From contig JAFDYH010000033.1 of assembly GCA_018267535.1 (NCBI GenBank), positions 21,487 to 54,819 on the forward strand: a stretch of 33,333 bases of DNA, given 5' to 3'. The DNA is from Bacteroidota bacterium (lineage in GTDB: Bacteria; Bacteroidota; Bacteroidia; Chitinophagales; Chitinophagaceae). Positions 16,577 to 25,648 of this stretch are shown piece after piece. The notes beneath the pieces were generated by a model, which saw nothing but the letters and a program-made list of their open reading frames with translations, was not told the origin of the DNA and did no database searches. Within the stretch, counting starts at the first letter, position 1, and each line of letters begins with the position of its first letter. Made by a program: the position numbers and the translations under genes.

Positions 16577-19345
16577 ATGAAACAATTTTGTTTTATCCTG
16601 TTTCTTAGTTTATTTACTGGTACTATTTATTCGCAAACGCTCCCGGCAGGTTTTTCCATGTCTAATATTGCATCAGGCTGGAACCTGCCTGTAGGCACAG
16701 CTGCAAACAGTAATGGTCAAAAACTTTTTGTGTGGGAAAAGGATGGCCGTGTATATGTATGTAATTGGAATGCCGGATCGCAGCAATATGTAAAGCAAAC
16801 CACTCCTGTATTAGATATTTCCCCCGAAGTGGGTGGCTGGCGTGATTTTGGTTTAATCGGCTTTGCATTGGATCCAAACTTTGATTCAAATGGATTGATT
16901 TACCTGCTTTATGTTGTTGACCGGCATTACCTGATGAATTTCGGAACTGCATCCTATGATCCTGCAGCCAATGATTATTATAAAGCAACAATCGGAAGGG
17001 TTACAAGGTATAAAACAGTTGTTAATGGCAGCGGAACAATAACCGCGGATCTTAATACACGAACAATATTGCTAGGCGAAACAAAGGAAACAGGCATCCC
17101 TATTCTTTATGAGTCGCATGGGGTCGGTTCTTTAGCTTTTGCATCTGATGGGATGCTTTTAGTCTCAGCTGGTGATGGGGCATGTTATATCCATTCAGAT
17201 GTAGGCAGTGATGCCGATACTTATTTTGCCCAGGCACTTACGGATGGAATAATAAGACAAGAAGAAAATGTAGGGGCTCTTCGTTCTCAAATGATCAATA
17301 GCCTAAGTGGAAAAATATTGAGAATAAACCCATCAAATGGGGATGGTGTCAGCAGTAATCCGTTTTACGACCCTAACTATCCAAGAGCTGCAAAATCAAG
17401 AGTGTGGGCTTTGGGTTTAAGAAATCCTTTCCGTATGTCTGTGAAGCCCAATACGGGATCAACCGATCCGGCAACCGGCGACATAGGAGAAATTTATCTA
17501 GGAGATGTTGGATGGGATAACTATGAAGAAATAGATATTGCTGACAGAGCAGCCAGTAATTTCGGATGGCCGATTTTTGAAGGTAATACTTCTACTGCAG
17601 CTCATTTGGCTCCTTTCAGTGCGAATGTGGAAAATAAAGATGAGGTCAATCCCTTATTTGGTGGAGGCGGATGTGCCCAAAACTATTTTTACTTTAATAA
17701 CTTAATAAAACAAGCTACTGCTGATAATAATACTACAGTGTATAATCCCTGTAACAATGCTGTTGCAATTGTTAGCGGAAACAGTAACCGCTTCTTTCAT
17801 CATCGGCCCTTGCTTGACTGGGACCACAATTCAGCTACAGCCCGGGTAGGTACTTTTTCTGGAAATACAGCAACTGTTGCTGTAATTGGAACTCCGCAAT
17901 CGGGGGTGACGGGTACACCTTTTAGGGGTAACTGTGCAGTAGGGGGGTGTTGGTACACAGGTGATATGTTTCCTGCAGACTACAAGAACACCTATATTTT
18001 TGCTGATTATGGAGCACAATGGTTAAACCGTGCAACCATGCTCTCCAGTGTTTCGCTGAAACAAATTGATCCTTTTATTACAGGGTTTGGCGCTATCGTA
18101 CATATGATTCAGGATCCCCTGGATGGAAGCATGATAGCAATTGACCTTTTAACCAATTCAGTTAAGAAAATAAACTATGGTGGAGGACAGCCGCCTGTTG
18201 TGAAAATGACTTCCGATAAAATATTCGGATCTTCCGCGTTGGCGGTAACCTTTACAGGAAGCAGCTCTTATGATCCTGAAGGCGGAGCGCTAACATACCT
18301 GTGGAATTTTGGTGATGGAAATACGAGTACCGCAGCAGACCCGCCTGTGCATAGCTTTACTTCTGCAGCAAACGTGGCTAAAAAATTCGTGGTAACCCTT
18401 ACCGTTAAAGACAATATGAACTTGGCTTCAACAGACAGTATTATTATTTCAGTAAATAATACGCCACCTAAAGTTCAAATTATCAGCCCGAAGAAAAATT
18501 CAAGATATACAATTGGTTCGGATACAACTTATTCTTTACAGGCTAATGTAACAGATGACGAACAAACAGATGGACAGTTAACCTATGTATGGCAAACAAT
18601 TCTCCGGCATAATAATCACCAGCATGCAGAAACACCAGATACTAACCGGATCACTTCATCTCTTATTTCAAGAATAGGGTGTAATGGCGATATTTATTAT
18701 TATCTCTTTAAACTAAAAGTAACGGATGCTGCCGGTCTTTCAACAGAAGATTCATCGAAGATATTTCCACTTTGCCCCGGTGATGTAATTCTACCGGTAA
18801 CCCTAACTTCTTTTAGTGTAAATACACAAAATGGTATTAACAATATAAAATGGACAACAGAATCTGAAATCAATAGCAAGAGCTTTATACTGGAACGAAG
18901 TATTAATGGAACAGACTTCCAGGTTATTAACCAGCAACCGGCAAAGAATATTCCGGGTTCACAGCAATACTTCTACCCGGATAATACACATTCAGGGGGT
19001 ATAAATTACTACAGGTTGAAAATGGTAGATATCAACGGATCTTTTACCTATTCAAAAACGATAAAAGTATTTAATGGAAGTGATGCAGATTTTAGTCTCA
19101 GGATAACCCCCAACCCTGTATTTAAAGATTTTACTTTATCTACTGCATACCCTGAAAACGGACCGGTAACGATCCGTATTACAGACATAACCGGTAAAAT
19201 AGTAAAACAGATAAGTGACAATGTAAGTAAGGGGTATGTTACTATGCAGATTTATCAACTGGATAAATTGAAACCTGCAACTTATTTTGTTGAGGTAATA
19301 CAGAAAGATTATAAGCGGAATACGAAGTTTGTTAAAGTAGATTAG
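16577..19345 (+). CDS. T9SS-exported GSDH-type (PQQ sugar dehydrogenase-like) protein with PKD domain
   Basis: 922 residues. The signal peptide ends near IYSQ. Residues about 25-530 form a six-bladed GSDH/HHIP-like propeller: GLIGFALDPNFDSNGLIYLLYV, H181 in ESHGVGSLAFASDGMLLVSAGDG (position of the catalytic His of soluble glucose dehydrogenase), SGKILRINPSNGDG, R282 in ALGLRNPFRMSV, GEIYLGDVGWDNYEEI and SNFGWPIFEG. Then come a PKD domain (about 539-635; SSYDPEGGALTYLWNFGDGN), a second Ig-like region (636-735), the Fn3-like module from LPVTLTSF (about 739) and a T9SS type A domain from TPNP (844). It should oxidise a sugar or aldose at the cell surface if it binds PQQ. No pqq genes are in the window, so cofactor binding or supply is unproven. 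Single-gene unit. Confidence 0.85.
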   Translation: MKQFCFILFLSLFTGTIYSQTLPAGFSMSNIASGWNLPVGTAANSNGQKLFVWEKDGRVYVCNWNAGSQQYVKQTTPVLDISPEVGGWRDFGLIGFALDPNFDSNGLIYLLYVVDRHYLMNFGTASYDPAANDYYKATIGRVTRYKTVVNGSGTITADLNTRTILLGETKETGIPILYESHGVGSLAFASDGMLLVSAGDGACYIHSDVGSDADTYFAQALTDGIIRQEENVGALRSQMINSLSGKILRINPSNGDGVSSNPFYDPNYPRAAKSRVWALGLRNPFRMSVKPNTGSTDPATGDIGEIYLGDVGWDNYEEIDIADRAASNFGWPIFEGNTSTAAHLAPFSANVENKDEVNPLFGGGGCAQNYFYFNNLIKQATADNNTTVYNPCNNAVAIVSGNSNRFFHHRPLLDWDHNSATARVGTFSGNTATVAVIGTPQSGVTGTPFRGNCAVGGCWYTGDMFPADYKNTYIFADYGAQWLNRATMLSSVSLKQIDPFITGFGAIVHMIQDPLDGSMIAIDLLTNSVKKINYGGGQPPVVKMTSDKIFGSSALAVTFTGSSSYDPEGGALTYLWNFGDGNTSTAADPPVHSFTSAANVAKKFVVTLTVKDNMNLASTDSIIISVNNTPPKVQIISPKKNSRYTIGSDTTYSLQANVTDDEQTDGQLTYVWQTILRHNNHQHAETPDTNRITSSLISRIGCNGDIYYYLFKLKVTDAAGLSTEDSSKIFPLCPGDVILPVTLTSFSVNTQNGINNIKWTTESEINSKSFILERSINGTDFQVINQQPAKNIPGSQQYFYPDNTHSGGINYYRLKMVDINGSFTYSKTIKVFNGSDADFSLRITPNPVFKDFTLSTAYPENGPVTIRITDITGKIVKQISDNVSKGYVTMQIYQLDKLKPATYFVEVIQKDYKRNTKFVKVD

Positions 19346-19374
19346 GGTCTGATTTTATTGATCATTGAAATAAG

Positions 19375-19407
19375 GAATCGGGAGGAGAATAATTATTCTC
19401 CCGATTC
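19375..19407. terminator. Bidirectional terminator overlapping the end of pdxA
   Basis: The perfect 10-bp arms GAATCGGGAG (19375-19384) and CTCCCGATTC (19398-19407) enclose a GAATAATTATT loop that is itself palindromic. It lies between convergent genes. The last pdxA codons and its TAA (19393-19395) are inside the hairpin. T-richness is moderate on either side. Confidence 0.7.
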
Positions 19408-20481
19408 TTCTATCTTTTCATCCACAGCATTGGCCAGCACTTCGGCTGTCATTTTCTTCAGCGGATTTTTATGATTTTCTTCATATGCCTGCCTGCGACG
19501 GATAATATCAAGACATTCAAATATGGCTGTCAGGAATGAGGATTCATCTGCCTTATTTTTTCCGGCGATATCAAAAGCCACGCCATGGTCAGGCGAAGTA
19601 CGGATAGCCGGTAAACCTGCTGTATAATTAACCCCTTCGCCAGAAGCCAGCGTTTTGAAAGGAATCAGGCCCTGGTCGTGATACATTGCGAGTACGGCGT
19701 CAAATCTTTTATATTGTCTTCTCGCAAAAAATGCATCAGAACTATAGGGTCCGAAGGCAAGAATATCCTTTTGCTTTGCCTCTTTAATTGCAGGTTTTAT
19801 AATTGTTTCTTCTTCATTTCCTATTAACCCTTCATCACCTGCATGCGGATTTAAGCCAAGAACAGCGATCTGTGGTTTATCAATTCCAAAATCTTTTTTC
19901 AGAGTTAGGTTTAATATCTGTAGCTTACTGATGATATTTTCTCTGGTAATAAATTTTGTAATGCTGCCAACCGGAATATGTTCTGTAACAAGAGCAACCC
20001 GGAAATCGCCGGCAAATAATAACATCAACACATCGTTTACGCCAAATACTTCTTTTAAATATGGAGTATGCCCGGTGAAATTAAAGTCCTGGGATTGTGT
20101 ATTCTTTTTATGAATAGGCGCCGTTACAAGTCCGTCAATTTGTTTTTGTTTTAATGCTTTTACAGCATTTTCGAGTGATTTAACAGCGTATTTTCCACTG
20201 GTATCGGTTAATTGCCCCGGTGTGATCACCACTTCTTCTTCCCAGCAATTAAAGACGTTAACCTGTTTTATATTCAGCCGATTCAATTCTTTAGTGCTTT
20301 GGTAATTAAAATTGCTATCCGGTACAGATTTCCTGTAGAAATTAATAACCTTATTGGAAGCAAAAATTACAGGCGTGCATAATTCTAGAACCCTACTATC
20401 GGAAAATGTTTTTATAATCAGTTCAATCCCAATGCCATTCAGGTCGCCGCAGGTTATTCCTATAACTGGTTTATTGTTCAT
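19393..20481 (-). CDS. pdxA: 4-hydroxythreonine-4-phosphate dehydrogenase (pyridoxal phosphate synthesis)
   Basis: A 362-residue cytoplasmic enzyme that oxidises 4-phosphooxy-L-threonine to the aminoketone used by PdxJ in the DXP-dependent vitamin B6 pathway. Hallmarks are the start IGITCGDLNGIGIELIIK, substrate-binding GHT around H138, and the three metal-binding histidines H168 (TEHIP), H213 (GLNPHAGDEG) and H268 (MYHDQG). These carry the same spacing as H166, H211 and H266 of the E. coli enzyme. TSPDHGVAFDIAGK near the C-terminus completes the family. It is about 30 residues longer than the E. coli protein. It is divergent from the accessory block to its right. No TAnnTTTG promoter was found within 80 bp upstream. 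Confidence 0.96.
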   Translation of the reverse strand: MNNKPVIGITCGDLNGIGIELIIKTFSDSRVLELCTPVIFASNKVINFYRKSVPDSNFNYQSTKELNRLNIKQVNVFNCWEEEVVITPGQLTDTSGKYAVKSLENAVKALKQKQIDGLVTAPIHKKNTQSQDFNFTGHTPYLKEVFGVNDVLMLLFAGDFRVALVTEHIPVGSITKFITRENIISKLQILNLTLKKDFGIDKPQIAVLGLNPHAGDEGLIGNEEETIIKPAIKEAKQKDILAFGPYSSDAFFARRQYKRFDAVLAMYHDQGLIPFKTLASGEGVNYTAGLPAIRTSPDHGVAFDIAGKNKADESSFLTAIFECLDIIRRRQAYEENHKNPLKKMTAEVLANAVDEKIEESGE

Positions 20482-20835
20482 ACTTCCTTTTTATCAGGTG
20501 GTAAAAGTACAGAATTCAGTGTTATTTGAATGAGGTAGGAATTAGGGGCTGGTATAGCACAATTGCATATCAAATTATTGGCATTTTACATAATGACAGC
20601 ATTCAGAAAAAGATAAAGGCTGACCTGCGGGTAAATGACAGGGACGGTAAAATTTTAATTAAGGTCTTAAAAAATATTTTACCAAATAATAACACGCTGG
20701 TACGCTCGTAAATCAGCAGATTTTCAAATGGATTATATTTTTATAAAATTCTATAATAAGCTCATTACCCACAAGTTTACAATATTAAAGTAAGCAGATA
20801 GCTGGTTATTATTTACAGGCTCACGGCCTGGAACA

Positions 20836-20867
20836 TCCCTTACCGTTCCTGGTAGGGGAGTTTTTTT
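20836..20867 (+). terminator. Terminator-like hairpin in the leader of the 21024 gene
   Basis: TCCCTTACC (20836-20844) pairs with GGTAGGGGA (20851-20859), 9 bp with one G-U, loop GTTCCT, then G and seven T. No convincing gene precedes it on this strand. An alternative pairing GGAAC (20830-20834) with GTTCC (20845-20849) would block this hairpin, so it may be an attenuator, or the end of a small RNA. Confidence 0.7.
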
Positions 20868-20876
20868 ATGATATTG

Positions 20877-20920
20877 CCCATGAAGTTTGTTTTTTTGAAA
20901 AAATGGCGATTCTTCATGGG
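20877..20920 (+). other. Inverted repeat in the leader of the 21024 gene
   Basis: CCCATGAAG (20877-20885) and CTTCATGGG (20912-20920) are perfectly complementary over 9 bp. The 26-nt loop holds a run of seven T, a G and six A that can pair further. It directly follows the terminator-like hairpin. Confidence 0.6.
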
Positions 20921-21023
20921 ATTAATCTCTTTGAAAATAAGAGAATTTACTAAAGAAATGGGGTAGTCTCTCTATTTAACTGACAGGCTCAATAACGTAT
21001 TTTGTGTATATAATCCCATCCTG

Positions 21024-23744
21024 ATGAAAAAATCGCTACTGTTATTGATAACTGGATTTCTACTGTCAGTTACAGTTTTTTCGCAAACCAACATTATAGG
21101 CACCCGTATGAATGAAGTGTTCCAGGAAACAATTATTCATGGAACAGAGGTTGCTAATATTGGCGACCCCGTACCGGCAGGCAACCTCAATAATCCATGG
21201 GAGATTACTTACGGCCCCGATCATTTTTTGTGGATTACCGAAGCAAAAGCCTACAAAGTAAGAAGGATGGATCCTGCTACAGGTGCAGTTACAACTATTC
21301 TTGATCTCAGCCCCGGTGCATCTGGATATCTTACATCTTCCGAGCATACTATTTTTAATCGTGAAAACTGGACAAACAGCGGATCTGTGCCCTGGCCACA
21401 GGGAGGTATGATGGGCCTTGCTATCCACCCGGATTTTATGAATTCATCCAGCCCCAAAAAATATGTGTATATCGGATACGTGCATGATCAGAATACGGTG
21501 AACACAGACGGCTCTGGTCAGTTTTATACAAACTATCTTGTACGCTTTACTTATAACGCTGCTACAAATAAACTCGAATCGCCGGTTGCCCTTTGCGATA
21601 CATTGCCCGGGAGTAAGGATCACAATTCAGGAAGAATAATTATTGCACCTGAAGGAGGAATTGATTACTTATACTATGCGGAAGGCGATATGGGTGCGGG
21701 ACAATTTGAAAACCTGACCCGCCCGATTAAAGCACAGAACTCATCTTCATACGAAGGAAAAATATTACGCTTTAACCTGGAAGATGATGGAGATGCAGGC
21801 GCCTATGATAAATGGATACCCGATGGGACAGGTATTGCAGGTAATCCATTCAACGGGGCGAAGCAAAATGCAGTATGGGCAACGGGAATGAGAAACAACC
21901 AGGGGTTTGCCTATGATCCCGTTAATGATATACTCTATGGATGTTCGCATGGGCCTTTCAGTGATGATGAATTGAATATTTTACAGCGCGGAAAAAATTA
22001 CGGACATCCCCTGGTCGTAGGGTACAGCGCTGATGGTAATTACAATGGGGCTAAAGTCGGCCCTTCCGGAGGATCACCACCTCTGATCCCTTCTGTAAAT
22101 GGTGAGCAAAATAATGCTGCGGCTATTGGTGCCAGTTATAAAGACCCTTTATATGCATTTTATCCGGCGCCAAGAGGAAATACCAGTACACCATGGACAA
22201 TACAATACATCTATACAAATCAAAACTATACGGGTTCTCCTGGCCCTACCGGGCTCGCCCAAAATGTAAACTCACATTGGTCTTCCGATGCCCCATCCGG
22301 AATGGCGTTTTATGGAGGCACTTATATTCCCGGATGGAAAAACTCATTGGTAATGGCCTCTCTTAAAAAAGGAAAACTATTTCGTTTGAAATTAGATGAT
22401 GCGGGCACCAGTGTATTACCGACACCATTAGGATCTGCAAGCCCGGCCAACGACACTGTTGGTATATTCTTTTCTCAAAACCGTTTTCGCGATCTTGCTT
22501 TTTCGCCAGGCGGGGATACCATATTTGCGGCTATTGATAAAGATGGTACCACCTCGGGGCCAACGGCAGGAGCAGGGGCTATCAATAGCAAATGCCCTGG
22601 TTGCATTAAGCGTTTTGTTTTTCTGGGATATAATGATGCTGCCGGTAAGAGTTCAATACCTGATGAAATACCTGTGACATTAGGAGTTGCCAATACCTGT
22701 ACCAATGGAACGACAGTAACTGTAGGTAATGATAATAATAACCTGTGGGTTCCTATCACAGGCCCTGATGGAAATATATTGGCAGAAATCTTTCCTAATG
22801 GTAATAATCTTGGAACAATCACTTCTTCTTTTTATACAAACTCGGGTTCAATAAGGCAGGATGGAACAGGCCTCAGATACCTTGACAGGAATATTACAAT
22901 TACTCCAACGAACCAGCCAACACTGCCTGCCGGTAATCCATCAGTGAAAATCAGGCTTTATCTTACCAATGCTGAGTACATGGCCTTGGACGTAAATCCA
23001 AACAGTGGTGTGAGTAGTGTCAATGATTTGCGGATCCGGAAAAATAATGATCCTTGCGGCTCTTCACTTACAGGCAGTACGTTAAATATTACCCCTACTG
23101 CTGAAGTGCATGGATCATCAGGGTATGTGCTGCAGGCAAACATCGGTTCATTCTCTACTTTTTATATTGGCGGCACTACAGTGATATTGCCATTGAAACT
23201 ATTGTTATTTAAAGGATCAATACAGGATAACACAGCTTTATTGCAATGGAAAACAAGCAGCGAGGTAAATACTTCGCATTTCGAAGTAGAAAGAAGCTTG
23301 AATGGCGAAGCCTATGAAAAAATCGGAACGGTAGCTGCCGGTGGTATTACTACTTCTGACGCTGATTATTATTTCAGGGATATGAATGCCTGTAATATGC
23401 CGGCAACTTTGTTGTATTACAGGTTGAAAATGGTAGATAAAGATGGTTCCTATACTTATTCGGATGTAGAGACTATTTCAATACCATACGTACCAGGTAG
23501 GGTTACTATATTTCCTAACCCCGCCAATAACGAAACGAGAATTACAATTTCGTCGAATACTAACGGTACAGTACAATTGAAAATAGTGGATAATGAAGGG
23601 CGAACTGTAATGCAAAATACTGCATCATTAAAGAAAGGGAATAATAGTATGCTGATTTATATGAACAAGTTGCCTGCCGGCATGTATTATATTACTGTCT
23701 CCGGAGCAGGTATTAATCACCATTCAAAATTGCAAAAATTGTAA
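21024..23744 (+). CDS. T9SS-exported PQQ-dependent sugar dehydrogenase-like protein (GSDH family)
   Basis: 906 residues. The signal peptide ends near VFSQ (residue 21). Residues about 45-540 form a GSDH propeller close to soluble glucose dehydrogenase: NPWEITYGPDHFLWITE, GGMMGLAIHPDF, H200 in KDHNSGRIIIAPEGG (catalytic base position), GKILRFNLEDDG, R290 in ATGMRNNQGFAYDP, and GPFSDDELNILQRGKNYGHP (310-329), which closely follows the Ca/PQQ-site segment GP.SDDE.N....G.NYG of that enzyme. Residues about 550-718 form a further beta domain (VKIRLYLTNAEYMALDV). The Fn3-like module begins at LPLKLL (722) and the T9SS type A domain at FPNP (830-833). It probably oxidises sugars or related alcohols at the cell surface using PQQ. 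It is a distant paralogue of the 16577 protein, and the active-site segments are better kept here. Confidence 0.88.
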   Translation: MKKSLLLLITGFLLSVTVFSQTNIIGTRMNEVFQETIIHGTEVANIGDPVPAGNLNNPWEITYGPDHFLWITEAKAYKVRRMDPATGAVTTILDLSPGASGYLTSSEHTIFNRENWTNSGSVPWPQGGMMGLAIHPDFMNSSSPKKYVYIGYVHDQNTVNTDGSGQFYTNYLVRFTYNAATNKLESPVALCDTLPGSKDHNSGRIIIAPEGGIDYLYYAEGDMGAGQFENLTRPIKAQNSSSYEGKILRFNLEDDGDAGAYDKWIPDGTGIAGNPFNGAKQNAVWATGMRNNQGFAYDPVNDILYGCSHGPFSDDELNILQRGKNYGHPLVVGYSADGNYNGAKVGPSGGSPPLIPSVNGEQNNAAAIGASYKDPLYAFYPAPRGNTSTPWTIQYIYTNQNYTGSPGPTGLAQNVNSHWSSDAPSGMAFYGGTYIPGWKNSLVMASLKKGKLFRLKLDDAGTSVLPTPLGSASPANDTVGIFFSQNRFRDLAFSPGGDTIFAAIDKDGTTSGPTAGAGAINSKCPGCIKRFVFLGYNDAAGKSSIPDEIPVTLGVANTCTNGTTVTVGNDNNNLWVPITGPDGNILAEIFPNGNNLGTITSSFYTNSGSIRQDGTGLRYLDRNITITPTNQPTLPAGNPSVKIRLYLTNAEYMALDVNPNSGVSSVNDLRIRKNNDPCGSSLTGSTLNITPTAEVHGSSGYVLQANIGSFSTFYIGGTTVILPLKLLLFKGSIQDNTALLQWKTSSEVNTSHFEVERSLNGEAYEKIGTVAAGGITTSDADYYFRDMNACNMPATLLYYRLKMVDKDGSYTYSDVETISIPYVPGRVTIFPNPANNETRITISSNTNGTVQLKIVDNEGRTVMQNTASLKKGNNSMLIYMNKLPAGMYYITVSGAGINHHSKLQKL

Positions 23745-23761
23745 GCTAACATTGATGGCCT

Positions 23762-23797
23762 GCACATTATCCCTTTATTGCTAAAGGGATAATGTGC
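23762..23797. terminator. Perfect 16-bp hairpin between convergent genes
   Basis: GCACATTATCCCTTTA (23762-23777) and its exact complement (23782-23797) flank the loop TTGC. It is placed between the stop codons of the GSDH gene (+) and the di-heme fusion gene (-) and can stop transcription from both sides. There is no T-run of normal length on either strand. Confidence 0.75.
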
Positions 23798-23800
23798 TAA

Positions 23801-25648
23801 TTACCTAGTAAAATGATTTGAATAAACAGTATCTGTAAGCGCTTTCATGAAACTGATAATATCCCCTATCTCTTTTTTAGACAGATTTAATTTATCAAAA
23901 GGCAATGATTGATTTGCGGGCGCAATCTTTAAACCTTTTCCTCCGCCATTATTGTAAAATTCCATCACTTCTTCCAGCGTTGTATATACGCCATTATGCA
24001 TGTATGGAGCTGTTAGTTCAATGTTGCGTAATGTGGGGGTTTTAAAAGCGAATTTATGAATCACCGATGTTGTAAAGCCAGCTTTTCCAATATCCGTGTC
24101 AAGAATTGCGTGGGTTTTATCTTTTGTTTGTGGCACACCCAGTATTTCCGATTCGGTTTCAGTAAATACCGGTGGAACTAATCCATTGAATAAAGGAATG
24201 AAATGACAGGTGGCACATTTTGCTTTTCCTGCAAAGAGATTAAATCCGTTTTTCTCTGATGCGGTTAATGCTTTTACATTACCACGCATGTATTTATCAA
24301 ACCTGGAATTTAAAGAAATGAGAGAACGGACATATGAAGAGATGGCGTTTGCAATATTGAACTCTATAACAGCATTTTTTTCTTCTGGATATGCTTCTTT
24401 GAACAACGTGGAATAAAAGGAGTTCGCTTTTAGGTGTGCAACGCTCTGCTTTAATGAGCCTTTCATTTCTTTTTCATTGTGTACTACTTCATCCAATTGA
24501 TTTTCCAATAAGCTGGTACGGCTATCCCAGAATAATTTTGTTTGAAATACGGAGTTTAGTAGTGTTGGCGTATTGCGGGATAGATAAGTCGTATCATCAA
24601 TAGATAGCGCGGTTTTCAATCCATCTGTAAATGCTTTTTCAGGTTTATGGCAGCTGGCGCAGCTTCTCTTTTTATTACTAGAAAGTATAGAGTCGTAAAA
24701 TAATCGCCTTCCAAGGGCAACTCTTTTTTCAGTAATATCATAAGGTATTCCGGGGGAAAAAAAATTCGGGTTGAATGCATTTTCAGAAAAAATATTTTGA
24801 GAAGAGTTGTTAACAGGGGTGTTTCCCTGGGGGATTATCAGGTTTAATTTTTTTCCTGTATAGGTTAATGAGTTTGCGAGCGGATTTATAAATGAAGTAA
24901 TAAACTCCAACCGGTTAAAACTATTAAAATCTTTATGATGCGTTAAATATTGGATACAGCTCACTATTTGGGCATTCAGTTTTGCATATAGCGAAGGCTC
25001 TACTTTGTCAATGTCTTCTTTAAAAGTAGTAAGCACTTGTTTTATTCCAGCGATACTTTCTGAAGCTTCCTGAATTGAATGAAATGCGACCGGTGAGTCA
25101 AACCCTGTAATACCCATGGTGGTTATAGTGATGAGAGAAGACCTTAATGAGGCGAAAACAAGCTCCTTTCTGAATTTGTAAACGCGGTCCGTTTCGGTTT
25201 CTATCCGGCCGATATACTTCAACATGATATCAGCCTGTGCCATTATTTTCTTATGATCTGGAGCTCTCCCGGCGTATAGTTCATCTTCTATTACCTGGAA
25301 CCCCGATGGCTTAATAACAAGGTCCGGCACATCGGATTCAATACGGTTCAGGTTAGGGCCATTCAGGAATTTAATTTCATAAGGGTTAAAAAATTCAATT
25401 AATACCGACATTTTTTTATAGAAATTTCTACACGTTTCGAATTGCTTTTGCAACTGGACTAATGGTTTTTTCTGTGCGCAGAGTAGCCTTAGGGTTGTTA
25501 TACTTTGTCTGAGTGCAGATAGCTTTTTAGCATAATAAGTATTCAGTTCTTCGTTAAAATTTTCCTTGGGTGGGATATAATAACTATATAACAGGAATGT
25601 GCATGCCAAAATGGCAAAAATCGAAGTCTTACGTGGTAGTTTTTCCAT
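23801..25648 (-). CDS. Imelysin-like domain fused to a MauG/CcpA-family di-heme c-type enzyme
   Basis: The ATG at 25648 is preferred to the in-frame TTG at 25678; it gives 615 residues with signal peptide or anchor PRKTSIFAILACTFLLYSYYI. Residues about 25-285 are all-helical. G116-F-Q-V-I-E121 followed by DELYAG resembles the imelysin/EfeO GxHxxE motif, with Gln in place of His. Residues about 305-610 are a complete di-heme domain: C330-A-S-C-H334 followed by FTDG, C478-A-T-C-H482, and PTLRNIELTAPYMHNG..TLEEV. Tyr565 in MEFYNNGG sits at the MauG-type axial-ligand position. Imelysins are periplasmic proteins tied to iron uptake and often encoded beside such di-heme enzymes, so a fusion fits an iron- or peroxide-linked role (inference). 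It is divergent from the phosphatase gene, 112 bp apart. Confidence 0.8.
   Translation of the reverse strand: MEKLPRKTSIFAILACTFLLYSYYIPPKENFNEELNTYYAKKLSALRQSITTLRLLCAQKKPLVQLQKQFETCRNFYKKMSVLIEFFNPYEIKFLNGPNLNRIESDVPDLVIKPSGFQVIEDELYAGRAPDHKKIMAQADIMLKYIGRIETETDRVYKFRKELVFASLRSSLITITTMGITGFDSPVAFHSIQEASESIAGIKQVLTTFKEDIDKVEPSLYAKLNAQIVSCIQYLTHHKDFNSFNRLEFITSFINPLANSLTYTGKKLNLIIPQGNTPVNNSSQNIFSENAFNPNFFSPGIPYDITEKRVALGRRLFYDSILSSNKKRSCASCHKPEKAFTDGLKTALSIDDTTYLSRNTPTLLNSVFQTKLFWDSRTSLLENQLDEVVHNEKEMKGSLKQSVAHLKANSFYSTLFKEAYPEEKNAVIEFNIANAISSYVRSLISLNSRFDKYMRGNVKALTASEKNGFNLFAGKAKCATCHFIPLFNGLVPPVFTETESEILGVPQTKDKTHAILDTDIGKAGFTTSVIHKFAFKTPTLRNIELTAPYMHNGVYTTLEEVMEFYNNGGGKGLKIAPANQSLPFDKLNLSKKEIGDIISFMKALTDTVYSNHFTR

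Larger units (their letters stand above)
20482..21023. other. Intergenic region between pdxA and the second GSDH gene, with a structured segment
   Basis: 542 bp between divergent genes. A TTG-started ORF of 61 codons (20526-20711; GILHNDSIQKKIKADLRVND) has no ATG, no domain and is probably not a gene, though it could be a remnant. From 20816 to 20944 four consecutive hairpins can be drawn: CAGGC/GCCTG (20816-20830), the terminator at 20836-20867, CCCATGAAG/CTTCATGGG (20877-20920) and TCTCTT/AAGAGA (20926-20944). About 80 bp of unstructured DNA then precedes the start at 21024. Confidence 0.6.
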
